64,000 nt of DNA from contig NZ_WNXC01000006.1 of the NCBI RefSeq assembly GCF_014172405.1, positions 1-64,000 of the forward strand. The letters are read 5' to 3'. Under the pieces are notes generated by a model. That model was given only the letters and a program-made list of their open reading frames with translations, did no database searches and was not told the origin of the DNA. The stretch is from Pedobacter gandavensis (lineage in GTDB: Bacteria > Bacteroidota > Bacteroidia > Sphingobacteriales > Sphingobacteriaceae). The translations under genes and the position numbers were made by a program. Shown here in pieces: positions 1 through 9,747 of this stretch; positions within the stretch are counted from its first letter, which is position 1; each line of letters opens with the position of its first letter.

Positions 1-336
1 CGGCTACAGTTGTGGTCTTTAACACTACGGCTCCGCCTGCACAAAAAGTCGTCTGACCTTCTGCGGTAATCACCGCGGCATCCGGAATTGGGTTTACAAC
101 AACCTCCAAGGCATTTGAAGCAGGACTTTCACAAGAAATCAAAGTGATTTTTACGCTGTAGCTTCCGCTTTCAGTTGCCGTATACGTCTGCTGAGTTGCC
201 CCTGTGATCAGGTTTAGTCCTTTGTACCATTGGTAGCTATCGGCAACGGTCGTTGTCTTTAACACCACGGTTCCCCCTGCACAGAAAGTTGTTTGCCCTT
301 CTGCGGTAATCACCGCAGCATCTGGAATTGGGTTTA
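1..336 (-). repeat. Two copies of a ~96-bp coding repeat, 240 bp apart
   Basis: Bases 1-96 and 241-336 are nearly identical (only a few substitutions), an exact 240-bp period equal to one 80-residue Ig-like module. The match stops abruptly after the GGTTTAC at about 96/336. This suggests recent module duplication, and more copies may lie beyond the window edge. Confidence 0.85.
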
Positions 337-3300
337 CCGTCACTGTTGCTTTTTTAGCATTACCCACCGCATTGTCACAAATATCTGCATTCCTCACCGT
401 TACAAAATAATCGGTAGTACTGCCTGGCTCCACTTCCAAAGTAGCCCCTTCTTTAATTTTATTCGTTAACTGTGAGTCGCTATACCAGGTAAACACTGCA
501 CCCAAAAGCGTACTTTCCGCAGTTAGCATGACTTTATTACCTGCACAAATCGTCTGATTTGTAACCGTTACATCTGTGGCAAGTGCTCTATTTTTAATGG
601 TAATATCCACACCAGCAGACATCACCTCACAACCATTTGAGTTTCTAACTTTAACCAGGTACTTGCCAGTCTTAGTGACCATAAAAAAGCTACTGGTCGC
701 TCCGGCTATGTCACCATTATTATCTACCCATTGATAAGTAAGGTTCGTGTTATTGCTGGTTACAGAGAGCTTCACCGCTTCACCGCTACAAGAAACCACA
801 TTACCTTCCACAGTGATGGTTGATATTTCAGGCGGAGGAATAATGGTTATTTCTACTGTATTACTTCCTGGGGTAGAACAGCCGGCTTCGTTAGTTACGA
901 CAAGAGAATAAGTCCCTGCTTCGAAAACCATTAATTTCTTATTGATTGCGCCTGGAATCAACACCCCTTCCAGGTACCATTGATTCCCTTTATCAATAGA
1001 AGAAGTCAATGTAGTACCATCACCATCACAGAGTTCCGTTTTATTGGAAGTGATCGTTACTGTTATTGGATTTTCCGCCACTTTTAATGTCCCGATAGCT
1101 TCCGCATCACAACCAAAAGAAGAGCGTACCAACACCCTAATTCCTTGTCCATCGAGATTCAAAGGCACATTACTAAGCGTAAGGATACTTGTATTTGATC
1201 CTTTCACATCCGTTCCTTCGGCGAAATCCTGCCAGCCATTGCTGCCATTTTTGAACTGCCACTTATAGGTGTTATTTTCTCCTGAGGCTGTTGCGGTGAT
1301 CGCAATACTTTTTCCATTACAAACCGCTAATACGTTTGGAAGCGTCACCACTGGTAGGGCTGCTACATGAATCAAATAAGTGGTTTTATGCTGATCATTT
1401 CTCTCCGTTCCTAAGGTGAAAGATCCGGTAGCCGATGGCGCTCCAGTAACCTCCATGGACTTATTGACATCATCTCGCTTAAAATCAAGTGCAGGAACAT
1501 TTCCAATCAGGGATACGATATCATTATTTCCCTGGTAGGAGATCGTAGGAATAGCAGATCCTGCGCAAAGGTCATAAATCTGAAGGTGATGATACTTTAT
1601 GTTGTTACAGTCTTCTACAGCGGTTCCATTTTTACATTCCAAATGTGGATCTGAGGGCGCGCTACCATCTGGATTCAGGTTAGGATTGGTTGCATCAGGG
1701 TCTGTTACGTCTGCCGGACGAAGAATACTAGCCTCGGCAGTCATGACCGGAATTGAAGGCGAAACCGTCAGTTTTCCAACAATGGTAAACTCGATCTCAC
1801 AATTATTATTCATATCCAGTGTAGCGGTAAACTTGCCAACTCCGGTCAATGCGTTCTTCACTGTTCCAACACCATTTGTAATCGTGGAGGTTGGATTAAC
1901 CGCGCTTATTTGGAATCCCTTCGGACTTAAGAAAGTAAAAAGAGCGCCTTGCACATCACTAGGGCCACTATTCTTCAATTTCACCTTATAAACTACCTGC
2001 TGATCGGAAAGGAAAGTACTGAGGTCTGGGGTGATGCTGAGCACTTTAAGATCTGCAACTTTTATAGTCAGGTCAATTGGATTGTCGATCTCACTTCCCT
2101 GGATGTAAGCCCAGGTATCCATGGACTTCTGATTTCCGAAACTATAGCTTCCGCTGCCAGAATTTGGAACTGCAGGTGCTTTGGCATTACTAGGGGCATA
2201 GGCGCCCCATTTATGGCCATTTGTTCTACTTGGAAGGCCATTTATCGCATTTAAAAAAGGGTTGGAACTTTCCGGGAAAGAGCCGGCTCCAGTGACATCG
2301 CTATCATCCCAATACGTTCTGTCACTGTATACGGATTCATCTTTGTTATTGACATCAAGATCATACGTTGTATTGTTTACGGTCAGTTCGATAATTAACC
2401 CTAAAGGATTAATTTCCATATCTATGTAAGGGAAATGAACTTCCGCAGATTGCAATTTGGTTTTCAAGGTACTCACTACAGAAGCGGGCAACAAGTAATT
2501 TCCATTGGCATCCTTCCCATCCCAAAAAACACTATTTTCCCCTGCATTTGCTACACCGATGATGATCCGATTTGCGATAGCACCCGCAGCGGTTACTACC
2601 GGAATGGTAATCCGGTAAGTTCCGATGGTACTGGATTCGAATTTAATATGGGCACCATTCCTTCCTGCAAGTCCGGGACTCCCTTCTGCACCAACAATCT
2701 TAAGGTTGGTAATTTTAGGAAGCACGGCATCGTTTTTCAACCAGGTTTCTGAAACCGGAGTGGTTGCAATTGCTGCTTTAGCAGGTAAATCAGGATTAGG
2801 CTTATTGTAGAATATTTTATGGGTGGTATTCGTCCCGTTGTCTGCAGAAATTGGATTATGCGTATAATTAAGAATATCCACCAGCGTGGATTTATCTAAG
2901 CTTTTGTAGGTTGGAACCGAGTTAACAGCAAAGCCATTGCTATTAGAGAAAAAGGTAAAACCTACCCCATTACTACCATTGGTTTTCACCCGGTAAGCGC
3001 GTCCATCCTTGGTGAGCACATAATGCGTGGCATAATACGCTTTTTCTGGAGTAAAACTGGCCGCGAGGTGAAGGTTGAGGACGTTTGCATACACCCTTCC
3101 GGTAAACCATTCATCTCCGCCTTTTTTCATAACTGAAACATCCCATGCGGCAATTTCATCCAGGTTACCATTGGTTCCACTACCATTGGATCCAGATTGA
3201 GTCCAGTCATCATTCGCAAGAATATCCGGAACATCCAATTTATCAGTTCCATCCAGTCCTGAAGGTGGAAGAAATTCAATTTTCCAGATCCCTTTTGTGG

Positions 3301-3742
3301 CTTCTGTTACGTCTACAGTAAAAGGCGTATAGGCATTGGCATTATCGTTCTTGCCTTTTTTGGGTCCGGCAATTTCTCCTTTACGGTTAGGGATTCTTCC
3401 AGCGGTCAGCGCGGTATTGGAATAGCTGGTGACACCCAATGGAGAAGTCACCGCGATCTTACCTTTCCCATAACCATGTGCACTTGAGGCTACGGCAATA
3501 ACTTCTCCGGCATTTGCATACACATAATGGGTTCCTGCGGTCTTAAATGGCCATGATTCAGATGCGGTGTTGTTAGAATTACAATATAAAAATGCGCGGT
3601 TCCCTGTTGCACCTGCAGGATACAAGTCTTTGCTCCCTTCGGCATAGGCAACCGAAAAACTCAGTAGTACACAAAATACCACCAAGCAGTATAATTTGTT
3701 CGTTAGTAAAAAAGCCAGATGTCGGAGCGTTTTTAGCATCAT
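1..3742 (-). CDS. Large secreted Ig/PKD-repeat protein, C-terminal part outside window
   Basis: One frame stays open on the minus strand from an ATG pair at 3742/3739 to the window edge, giving 1247 codons with no stop. The N-terminus has a signal peptide (hydrophobic stretch about residues 17-33, ending VAYA). A region to about residue 600 follows, with a DUF11-like segment around 555-650 (YKVKLKNSGPSDVQG). From about 800 on there are Ig/PKD-like modules of about 80 residues, each with a Cys pair and a QWY or YKWQF core. The last two modules share near-identical linkers (NPIPDAAVITAEGQTTFC). Such proteins in Bacteroidota are usually exported by type IX secretion and end in a gliding-motility-type C-terminal domain; that end is not visible here. 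An adhesin or surface role is inference. Monocistronic as far as can be seen. Confidence 0.85.
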   Translation of the reverse strand, partial: MMLKTLRHLAFLLTNKLYCLVVFCVLLSFSVAYAEGSKDLYPAGATGNRAFLYCNSNNTASESWPFKTAGTHYVYANAGEVIAVASSAHGYGKGKIAVTSPLGVTSYSNTALTAGRIPNRKGEIAGPKKGKNDNANAYTPFTVDVTEATKGIWKIEFLPPSGLDGTDKLDVPDILANDDWTQSGSNGSGTNGNLDEIAAWDVSVMKKGGDEWFTGRVYANVLNLHLAASFTPEKAYYATHYVLTKDGRAYRVKTNGSNGVGFTFFSNSNGFAVNSVPTYKSLDKSTLVDILNYTHNPISADNGTNTTHKIFYNKPNPDLPAKAAIATTPVSETWLKNDAVLPKITNLKIVGAEGSPGLAGRNGAHIKFESSTIGTYRITIPVVTAAGAIANRIIIGVANAGENSVFWDGKDANGNYLLPASVVSTLKTKLQSAEVHFPYIDMEINPLGLIIELTVNNTTYDLDVNNKDESVYSDRTYWDDSDVTGAGSFPESSNPFLNAINGLPSRTNGHKWGAYAPSNAKAPAVPNSGSGSYSFGNQKSMDTWAYIQGSEIDNPIDLTIKVADLKVLSITPDLSTFLSDQQVVYKVKLKNSGPSDVQGALFTFLSPKGFQISAVNPTSTITNGVGTVKNALTGVGKFTATLDMNNNCEIEFTIVGKLTVSPSIPVMTAEASILRPADVTDPDATNPNLNPDGSAPSDPHLECKNGTAVEDCNNIKYHHLQIYDLCAGSAIPTISYQGNNDIVSLIGNVPALDFKRDDVNKSMEVTGAPSATGSFTLGTERNDQHKTTYLIHVAALPVVTLPNVLAVCNGKSIAITATASGENNTYKWQFKNGSNGWQDFAEGTDVKGSNTSILTLSNVPLNLDGQGIRVLVRSSFGCDAEAIGTLKVAENPITVTITSNKTELCDGDGTTLTSSIDKGNQWYLEGVLIPGAINKKLMVFEAGTYSLVVTNEAGCSTPGSNTVEITIIPPPEISTITVEGNVVSCSGEAVKLSVTSNNTNLTYQWVDNNGDIAGATSSFFMVTKTGKYLVKVRNSNGCEVMSAGVDITIKNRALATDVTVTNQTICAGNKVMLTAESTLLGAVFTWYSDSQLTNKIKEGATLEVEPGSTTDYFVTVRNADICDNAVGNAKKATVTVNPIPDAAVITAEGQTTFCAGGTVVLKTTTVADSYQWYKGLNLITGATQQTYTATESGSYSVKITLISCESPASNALEVVVNPIPDAAVITAEGQTTFCAGGAVVLKTTTVA

Positions 3743-4460
3743 ACCTAATGACAAAAATGTATGGCCTTTAAGGAAATTGGTGATGAGCCATCTTGAATTT
3801 TCTTAAAGGTTAACTCAGATTATCACTACCAAATTAATTAGAATTTTTATAATATTCCCATAGAGCGTATGAAAAATTGCCTTTTTTAATAAAAACCGAG
3901 CCAAAAAAAACAACTAATCATAAAACTATATTTAAACTACAGGGAGTAGATAAATTAACCATAGAAGACAAAACAATCAAAAATAATTGTCGAAAAAAGT
4001 AGACAAAGAAGTAAGCAATTCCCCTATTTGGGGAATTAAATACACACATAAAATAATGTAATCACCATGCCACACACATTCAGCATCTAAATACATGACC
4101 ATAAACAGGAATAAAATCCAGTTTCAACAAAAAATCCGGCAAACAAGAAAAAACATAGGAAAAATAAAATTCTAAAAGAGAAAGAAAAGGTCTTAAAAAT
4201 ATCAAAATGATAATTTATAAAACAACTACACAAGAAAATCAGCGTAAAACATTAGCTAACCATGCGCTAACCAAGCCAGGAATCAGCGATAAGCTGAAAG
4301 CTTCAATCCGAACACAAAAGAACACCTACAACCAACTGGATATCAGTAAATATTATCAGTGATTTATTAAGAAAATCAAAAATTGTGATGAAGATCATTT
4401 TTTTTGTTTTGACAGGGATATATATTTGGCTATATAATTTATTCTATTCGATGGATGTCG
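3743..4460. other. AT-rich intergenic region
   Basis: About 700 bases lie between the repeat-protein start and the efflux-operon terminator, very AT-rich, with no long reading frame. It should hold the promoter of the repeat-protein gene, but I found no clean TAnnTTTG box. At 4017-4037 there is a perfect inverted repeat (AATTCCCC, 5-nt loop, GGGGAATT) without a T-run. A 51-codon frame at 4207-4362 is listed separately. Confidence 0.6.
4207..4362 (+). CDS. Possible small protein, 51 aa, unrecognised
   Basis: ATG at 4207 opens a 51-codon frame that closes with TGA at 4360-4362, inside a very AT-rich gap. The stretch is visibly richer in G and C than its flanks, and the peptide is hydrophilic and basic (contains TLANHALTKPGISDKLKAS). 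The A-rich sequence before the ATG suits Bacteroidota starts. I recognise no family and see no promoter box. It could equally be a chance frame or a decayed remnant; confidence is low. Confidence 0.22.
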   Translation: MIIYKTTTQENQRKTLANHALTKPGISDKLKASIRTQKNTYNQLDISKYYQ

Positions 4461-4496
4461 AAAAAAAGGGGCCCGTTCCGGGAAGTTCGGCCCCTT
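4461..4496 (-). terminator. Rho-independent terminator of the efflux operon
   Basis: Arms AAGGGGCC (4466-4473) and GGCCCCTT (4489-4496) with a 15-nt loop. On the minus strand the stem is followed by seven T (4461-4467), just after the stop of the RND gene. Confidence 0.85.
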
Positions 4497-4509
4497 AAAT
4501 TTCTCCCTC

Positions 4510-7500
4510 CTATTTATAGAACTTCCTGATCAAACTGGGCAATACGATTAACAATAAGGGCATTGCCATCAAAAAACCACCAATAATTGCAATTGCTAAA
4601 GGCTGATGTAGTTGTGAACCAGCTCCGATACCCAATGCCAATGGACTTAAAGCAAGGATTGCCCCTAAAGCAGTCATCAGTTTAGGCCTTAACCTCGTGG
4701 AAATCGCATAGACCAGCGCATCATCCAATCCTTTGGCAACCAAAGACTCCCTAAACTGTAAGAAAGTAAAAATGGCATTTTCTGCCACGATCCCCACCAT
4801 CATAATCATTCCTGTATAACTACCAACATTCAATGGCGTATTGGTTAAAAATAAGGCCAGGCAACTTCCTGAAACCCCAAGAATGGCGATCAATAAAATG
4901 ATAAATGCAATTTTAAACTCTTTAAAAACGAACAGGATCACACTGAAAACCAATAAGCTAGAGAGCACTAAAATCATAAAAAGCTCTTTAAAAGACTGTT
5001 GCTGTTCCGCGTAAGCACCACCATATTCGATGTAATAGCCATTAGGAAGCTGAACTTTTGCGGAAATCTGCTTTTGAATATCCGCGATAACACTTCCTAA
5101 ATCCCGTTGATCCAATCTTGCGGAAATTAAACCAATCGACTGTAGGTTTTCCCTTTCCACCTCGGCTTCTCCGGTTTTAATCTGAACCTTGGCCAGCATC
5201 TGAATTGGAATCATTTTTCCATTGTCCAGGAATATACCCATTTTACTTAGCGCCTCCATATTGGGCGCATCCCCTTGGAAAGACACCATTCTGATTGGAA
5301 ACAGCTGCTGTAAACTATAAACATTCCCGATCACATTACCTTCAATAGCGCCCTGAACCTGCAACTGAAATGAAGCTGGCGAAATCCCATACTGTGCTAA
5401 AGCAGCATAATCCGGAACAATATCTACGGAGGGGCCGGCGATCACAATTCCATCAAACACATCGGCGGTACCCTTCACCTTTGAAACCACATCGGCCACA
5501 CTTTTTGAAAGTTGTTGAAGCTCCTGCTGATTGGTTCCGAATATTTTAAGCTCAATAGGCTGCGTAGCACTCATCAAATCACCGAGCATATCGCCGATCA
5601 CCTGTCCAAAATCAACCGTTAATGCAGGCTGGGATTGCTCGATCTTATGCCTGATCTCAGCAATCACCTCGTCAGTACTCCTGCTTCTGTTTTGCTTCAA
5701 CTGAATCAGATAATCTCCGGTATTTGGTGCGGTAATGAAAAAGCCCATTTGTGTACCTGTACGTCTGGAATAAGCTTCTACCTCCGGAATTTTGACAATC
5801 ATTTTCTCCACTTCAGTCAGTATCCGATCTGTCTCCTGGAGGGAGGTACCTGCCGGTGTTTTATAATCGAGCACAATACTGCCTTCATCCATTTCTGGCA
5901 AGAAACCGGTTTCTAAACGCGGAAATAAAAGCACCATAATGAATAACAGTAACACTATAAATCCGAAACTCAGATAAGCTCTCCGAATAAAATAACTGAT
6001 CCAGGCACTATTTTTCGAGGAACCGGCTGCTGTTTTCGAAGCGGCTTGTCCGGACTCGAACATTTCATTTCCAGGAAGCACCTTTTCTGATTCCTTTTGT
6101 TTTTTTGATAACAGCAGGTAAATCACTGGTAAACCGATCCAGGTTACAAAAAAAGAGCAAAGCAAGGTGATCACCATCGTGTTGGTCATCACTTGAAAAT
6201 AAGAACCCGCAACCCCCGTCATCAGTGCAAAGGGAATAAAGATCACAATGGTACTAATGGAAGAGCCCAACATGGCAGGAAAAAGGTAGGCGATTGCTTT
6301 TTGCAACAATACGGAAGTTGGCTCATCCGGATGCTCTTCATGGGTACGGTGAATCTGCTCTACCACCACAATTGCATCATCGATGATCAGACCTATAGCT
6401 GCTGCGATAGCCCCTAAAGTCATGATGTTAAAAGAATAACCGACGGCATACAAAGAAATCAGGGTTAAACCCAGCGTAACCGGAATGGTCAGCAGAATAG
6501 TCAGACTTGGTTTTAAGGACCGCAGAAAGAAGATGGCTACTACAATGGCCAGCAGCAGTCCTACCCACAGGCTATCGGTTACGCTTTTTACTGCACGGTC
6601 CACAAAATCTGCTTGCAGATAATAGGGTTTTATGGTTACCCCCTGAGGTAGGATCTTCCTCAAATCGGCAACCTTTTGTTCCATTTGGCTGGATAAATCA
6701 ATCAGATTGGCGTTGGGCTGCTTGATTACGGCAATCAAAATCCCTTCTTTACCATTCGCATTTACCCGTGTATACTCAATGGCTTCTTCTGAACTTAAGT
6801 CTGCCAGCTCTTTCAACCTCACTGTCCTATTATTCTTTTTACTGACGATCAGATTTCCAAGATCTTCCTTAGTTTTCAAGGTTACATCGGTAACCGATAA
6901 ATATAAATAGTTGAAATTGGCTACATAACCATTGGATTTCACAAAATTGGTTTGCGCCATAGCATTCGCAATCTGTTCTGGTGTGATCGCCAAAGCGGTC
7001 ATATTCGAAGCATTTAGCTTTACCCGGAATTCTTTCGTTTTACCCCCGATGATTCGGATTTCTGAGACCCCTTGTACCTGCAATAGAAATGGCTTAATGG
7101 TCAGGTCAGCCAATTGCTTGAGTTCAATTGGGGATTTTGTGGCACTTTCCAGGGTATAGCCGCTCACTGGAAGAATTGCAGGATTCATCTTCTCAATACT
7201 GAGGCTTAATCCTGGCGGCAGACTGGTTTTAATTTTAGCAATTTGCGATTCAATTCTTTGCTGGCTCAGGTCGATGTCTGCATTCCAGTTCATGTATGCA
7301 GAGATTTCGCAGCTGCCCCTACTGGTCACACTGCGGATCAGTTTTAAATCAGGCACCTGCTTCACCACATTCTCCAGGGGCTTGGTCACTGTTAACATCA
7401 TTTGATTAACCGGTTGCAACTCCCCCTCTGCAATGATCTTGATCTTCGGAAAAGTGATCTCCGGAAATAGTGCCGTTTTGATCTTGGTATAAGAAAAAAC

Positions 7501-7569
7501 ACCACCTAAAAGAATCAGCAGCAACACTGCGATCAGCGGTTTCTTATGAGAAATGAAAAAGTTATTCAT
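4510..7569 (-). CDS. RND-family efflux transporter, inner-membrane pump subunit
   Basis: 1019 residues, the usual RND length. The N-terminus has TM1 followed by the FPEITFPKIKI stretch typical of AcrB/CzcA relatives. TM4 carries the proton-relay pair Asp397-Asp398 in GLIIDDAIVVVE. Two periplasmic porter halves and a C-terminal TM bundle with an ENAIFTFLQFRES segment follow. The pump would move substrate from periplasm or inner leaflet through a TolC channel using proton import. It is the last gene of an operon, 2 bp after the adaptor gene and ahead of a strong terminator. Substrate cannot be told. The TM4 DD pair fits the multidrug (HAE-type) branch better than the metal branch, but this is inference. 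Confidence 0.93.
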   Translation of the reverse strand: MNNFFISHKKPLIAVLLLILLGGVFSYTKIKTALFPEITFPKIKIIAEGELQPVNQMMLTVTKPLENVVKQVPDLKLIRSVTSRGSCEISAYMNWNADIDLSQQRIESQIAKIKTSLPPGLSLSIEKMNPAILPVSGYTLESATKSPIELKQLADLTIKPFLLQVQGVSEIRIIGGKTKEFRVKLNASNMTALAITPEQIANAMAQTNFVKSNGYVANFNYLYLSVTDVTLKTKEDLGNLIVSKKNNRTVRLKELADLSSEEAIEYTRVNANGKEGILIAVIKQPNANLIDLSSQMEQKVADLRKILPQGVTIKPYYLQADFVDRAVKSVTDSLWVGLLLAIVVAIFFLRSLKPSLTILLTIPVTLGLTLISLYAVGYSFNIMTLGAIAAAIGLIIDDAIVVVEQIHRTHEEHPDEPTSVLLQKAIAYLFPAMLGSSISTIVIFIPFALMTGVAGSYFQVMTNTMVITLLCSFFVTWIGLPVIYLLLSKKQKESEKVLPGNEMFESGQAASKTAAGSSKNSAWISYFIRRAYLSFGFIVLLLFIMVLLFPRLETGFLPEMDEGSIVLDYKTPAGTSLQETDRILTEVEKMIVKIPEVEAYSRRTGTQMGFFITAPNTGDYLIQLKQNRSRSTDEVIAEIRHKIEQSQPALTVDFGQVIGDMLGDLMSATQPIELKIFGTNQQELQQLSKSVADVVSKVKGTADVFDGIVIAGPSVDIVPDYAALAQYGISPASFQLQVQGAIEGNVIGNVYSLQQLFPIRMVSFQGDAPNMEALSKMGIFLDNGKMIPIQMLAKVQIKTGEAEVERENLQSIGLISARLDQRDLGSVIADIQKQISAKVQLPNGYYIEYGGAYAEQQQSFKELFMILVLSSLLVFSVILFVFKEFKIAFIILLIAILGVSGSCLALFLTNTPLNVGSYTGMIMMVGIVAENAIFTFLQFRESLVAKGLDDALVYAISTRLRPKLMTALGAILALSPLALGIGAGSQLHQPLAIAIIGGFLMAMPLLLIVLPSLIRKFYK

Positions 7570-7571
7570 GG

Positions 7572-8495
7572 CTATGGCTTGATTTTAACTTTCGCCGTAT
7601 CTGCAAGGCCATAATTCCCGGTCAGCACAAACCGCTCATTTGAAGAAAAGGCTGGCGACAAGATTTCTATCTGTTTCCCATCATCGATCCCCTTTTTCAC
7701 AATGACCTTGACTGCCGTAGAATCATTAATCAACTTCATGACCCAAAACTCATCTTCCGTTTCATTACTCAGCAGGGCAGATTTTGGCAATGTTAAAGCA
7801 TTAGGGTGTGCCACATTGATCACCCGCGCTACGGCCACCAGATTTTCTGGAATCGCATGAACCGGGTTTACCCGAATGATAAAACGCTGCGTTTGCGCGA
7901 TAGAATCTACTGTCGCCAAAGGTGCCGCAATCGTCCCCTTCAACTTTTCACCATCTGGTAAAGTCAGCATGACCACTGCATTATTTACCAAATTTTGTCG
8001 CATGGCGTAAGGAACATCCAATAAAAATACCAGACTACTTTTGTTACTCAATACTGCCAGCGTCTCCCCTTCCGTCACATAATCCCCTTTCTGATGATTG
8101 ACCATGGTGATAAAGCCCGCTTGTGCAGCCCTGATATTTGATGTTCCGGAAAACTTAAATCCAGGATCCAGTCGATTGATGGAATTCCCAATCGCCTGAG
8201 CTTCTTTAGTGACCAAGCTAAATAACACCTGGCCACTATTGACAACATCCCCCATTTTTACCTTCATATCACGCAGGTATCCATTGATACTTGCTTTTAT
8301 ATTACTTTTCTCCAGATAGGTTGCACTGGCATTTAAATCTATATAAGACGCCATGTCATGATGTCCAGCCAAAGTAACCTGCACTGGTGTTTGCAGATCC
8401 GGAGCCTCCTGAGCCGATTCTTTTGGTGTATTCCCGCAAGCCGACAACAAGAGTCCGAGCATGGAGACCGCTAGCTTATTTTTCCAGTTCTTCAT
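7572..8495 (-). CDS. RND efflux periplasmic adaptor, lipoprotein (HlyD/MFP family)
   Basis: 307 residues, short for the family (usually 350-400). A lipobox (LSAC, Cys20) ends the signal peptide, so the protein should be lipid-anchored. Residues about 55-145 form the lipoyl-like halves (YLRDMKVKMGDVVNSGQVLF and GFITMVNHQKGDYVTEGETL) with almost no alpha-hairpin between them. The beta-barrel and membrane-proximal parts follow. The missing hairpin suggests a minimal adaptor whose contact with TolC is made by tip residues or by other proteins; that is inference. It lies 1 bp after the TolC gene and 2 bp before the pump gene, so co-translation is likely. Confidence 0.9.
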   Translation of the reverse strand: MKNWKNKLAVSMLGLLLSACGNTPKESAQEAPDLQTPVQVTLAGHHDMASYIDLNASATYLEKSNIKASINGYLRDMKVKMGDVVNSGQVLFSLVTKEAQAIGNSINRLDPGFKFSGTSNIRAAQAGFITMVNHQKGDYVTEGETLAVLSNKSSLVFLLDVPYAMRQNLVNNAVVMLTLPDGEKLKGTIAAPLATVDSIAQTQRFIIRVNPVHAIPENLVAVARVINVAHPNALTLPKSALLSNETEDEFWVMKLINDSTAVKVIVKKGIDDGKQIEILSPAFSSNERFVLTGNYGLADTAKVKIKP

Positions 8496-8496
8496 A

Positions 8497-9747
8497 TTAC
8501 CTGTTCCAATAATTGAATTGATTGATCAGCTTAAAGCCATTGATATGTGTTTGGCGCAGTAAATTCTTTGCCGTCAGATAATTATTAATCGCAAGGATGT
8601 AATCTGCGATCCGAAGGTCACCGTTACGCAAAAGCTGACTATCTACTTCCATCAGGCTTTTCGCAAAGCGGATCTGTTCGTTGATCTGCGGATACAACTG
8701 TTGGTTCTCCCGAATCTGCTGCAACAATAGATTTATCTGCTGTTGATGTTGGCGGACAAAAAACTCCTTATAGGCCGTTCCGGTTTCTTGTTGAATATCC
8801 AGCTGACGCAGTTGCAATGCCTTTTGATGCCCATCATAAATTGGGATGGAAAGTGTAAAGCCGGCACTCGTTCCGAAATTCTTATAGGGTTGCAGTAAAA
8901 AAGAAGAATTGTATCCTCCATTTACATACACACTGACTTTAGGTCTATAGTTAAGCGCGACACCTTTTTTATCGTTTTCATTTTTCAGGCTGTCCAGTTT
9001 AAAGCGGGTGGTGAAAAACTCGTAAGCTACCGGGGTAGCGGGAGCCATATCCGGTGCTTTTAAAACCTTTACCGTCGTATCGTTAATCCCACACAGATAG
9101 TTTAGCAATGCATAATCATTCTTAAACTGCAGTTCAGCTTGTTTCCAGGTTAACTGCTGTTGCTGAAAGGTAACTAAGAAAGTCAGGTATTCGGACTGCT
9201 TATAAGTATTTGCACGGGTCAGCTTTTTGAGGATCAGCTCTTCTTTTTTCAGCAGGTCATAAACTTCCGCATTAAAATCCATTTGCTCCTGACTGGCATA
9301 AGCATTTAAGTATTGATCGGTAATGTTTTTCTTTAAATCCAGTACGGACCAATTGGCGGCATAGGTAAGGGAATCTTTATGGATTTTGAACTGTTCCATT
9401 TGTTGACTGATGACACCTTTCCCCAGCAGCCTATAGTTCAAGGTCAGTAAAGCATCCAGCGACTGTCCATTACTGAGTGCCTGATCATAACCATAACCTT
9501 TGATCACCGGTGCATACATGCCTGTTGAACTTGCGGTAACCTGCGGTAAATAACCTGCCCTCCACCTCAGGCTATCCAGCTGATTATTGCGCTGCTGGTT
9601 TTTATAGTCATTTAAGAGCGGACTTGCATTTACGCCCTGCTTTAGGAAAAAATCAAGGTCTCTGTCGGATGTAATTTGTCCTTTCCCGGAAACCGAGATC
9701 AGGACCAATACAACCAGGCCATAAATGCTATTTTTAAAACGTCCCAT
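8497..9747 (-). CDS. TolC-family outer-membrane efflux protein
   Basis: 416 residues with an N-terminal signal peptide (hydrophobic VVLVLISVSG). Long amphipathic helices occur in two similar halves, and the conserved YRPKVSVYVNGGYN plus a TLSIPIYDG strand mark the TolC/OEP fold. The start ATG at 9747 overlaps the end of the PAP2 gene by 14 bp, which shows that this pump is translated from the same message as a lipid phosphatase. It is the outer-membrane exit duct for the adaptor and RND pump encoded next. Confidence 0.92.
   Translation of the reverse strand: MGRFKNSIYGLVVLVLISVSGKGQITSDRDLDFFLKQGVNASPLLNDYKNQQRNNQLDSLRWRAGYLPQVTASSTGMYAPVIKGYGYDQALSNGQSLDALLTLNYRLLGKGVISQQMEQFKIHKDSLTYAANWSVLDLKKNITDQYLNAYASQEQMDFNAEVYDLLKKEELILKKLTRANTYKQSEYLTFLVTFQQQQLTWKQAELQFKNDYALLNYLCGINDTTVKVLKAPDMAPATPVAYEFFTTRFKLDSLKNENDKKGVALNYRPKVSVYVNGGYNSSFLLQPYKNFGTSAGFTLSIPIYDGHQKALQLRQLDIQQETGTAYKEFFVRQHQQQINLLLQQIRENQQLYPQINEQIRFAKSLMEVDSQLLRNGDLRIADYILAINNYLTAKNLLRQTHINGFKLINQFNYWNR

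Noticed and set aside
4017..4037. Terminator at the AATTCCCC/GGGGAATT hairpin
   Set aside because: A good hairpin, but it has no T-run on either strand and no gene ends near it.
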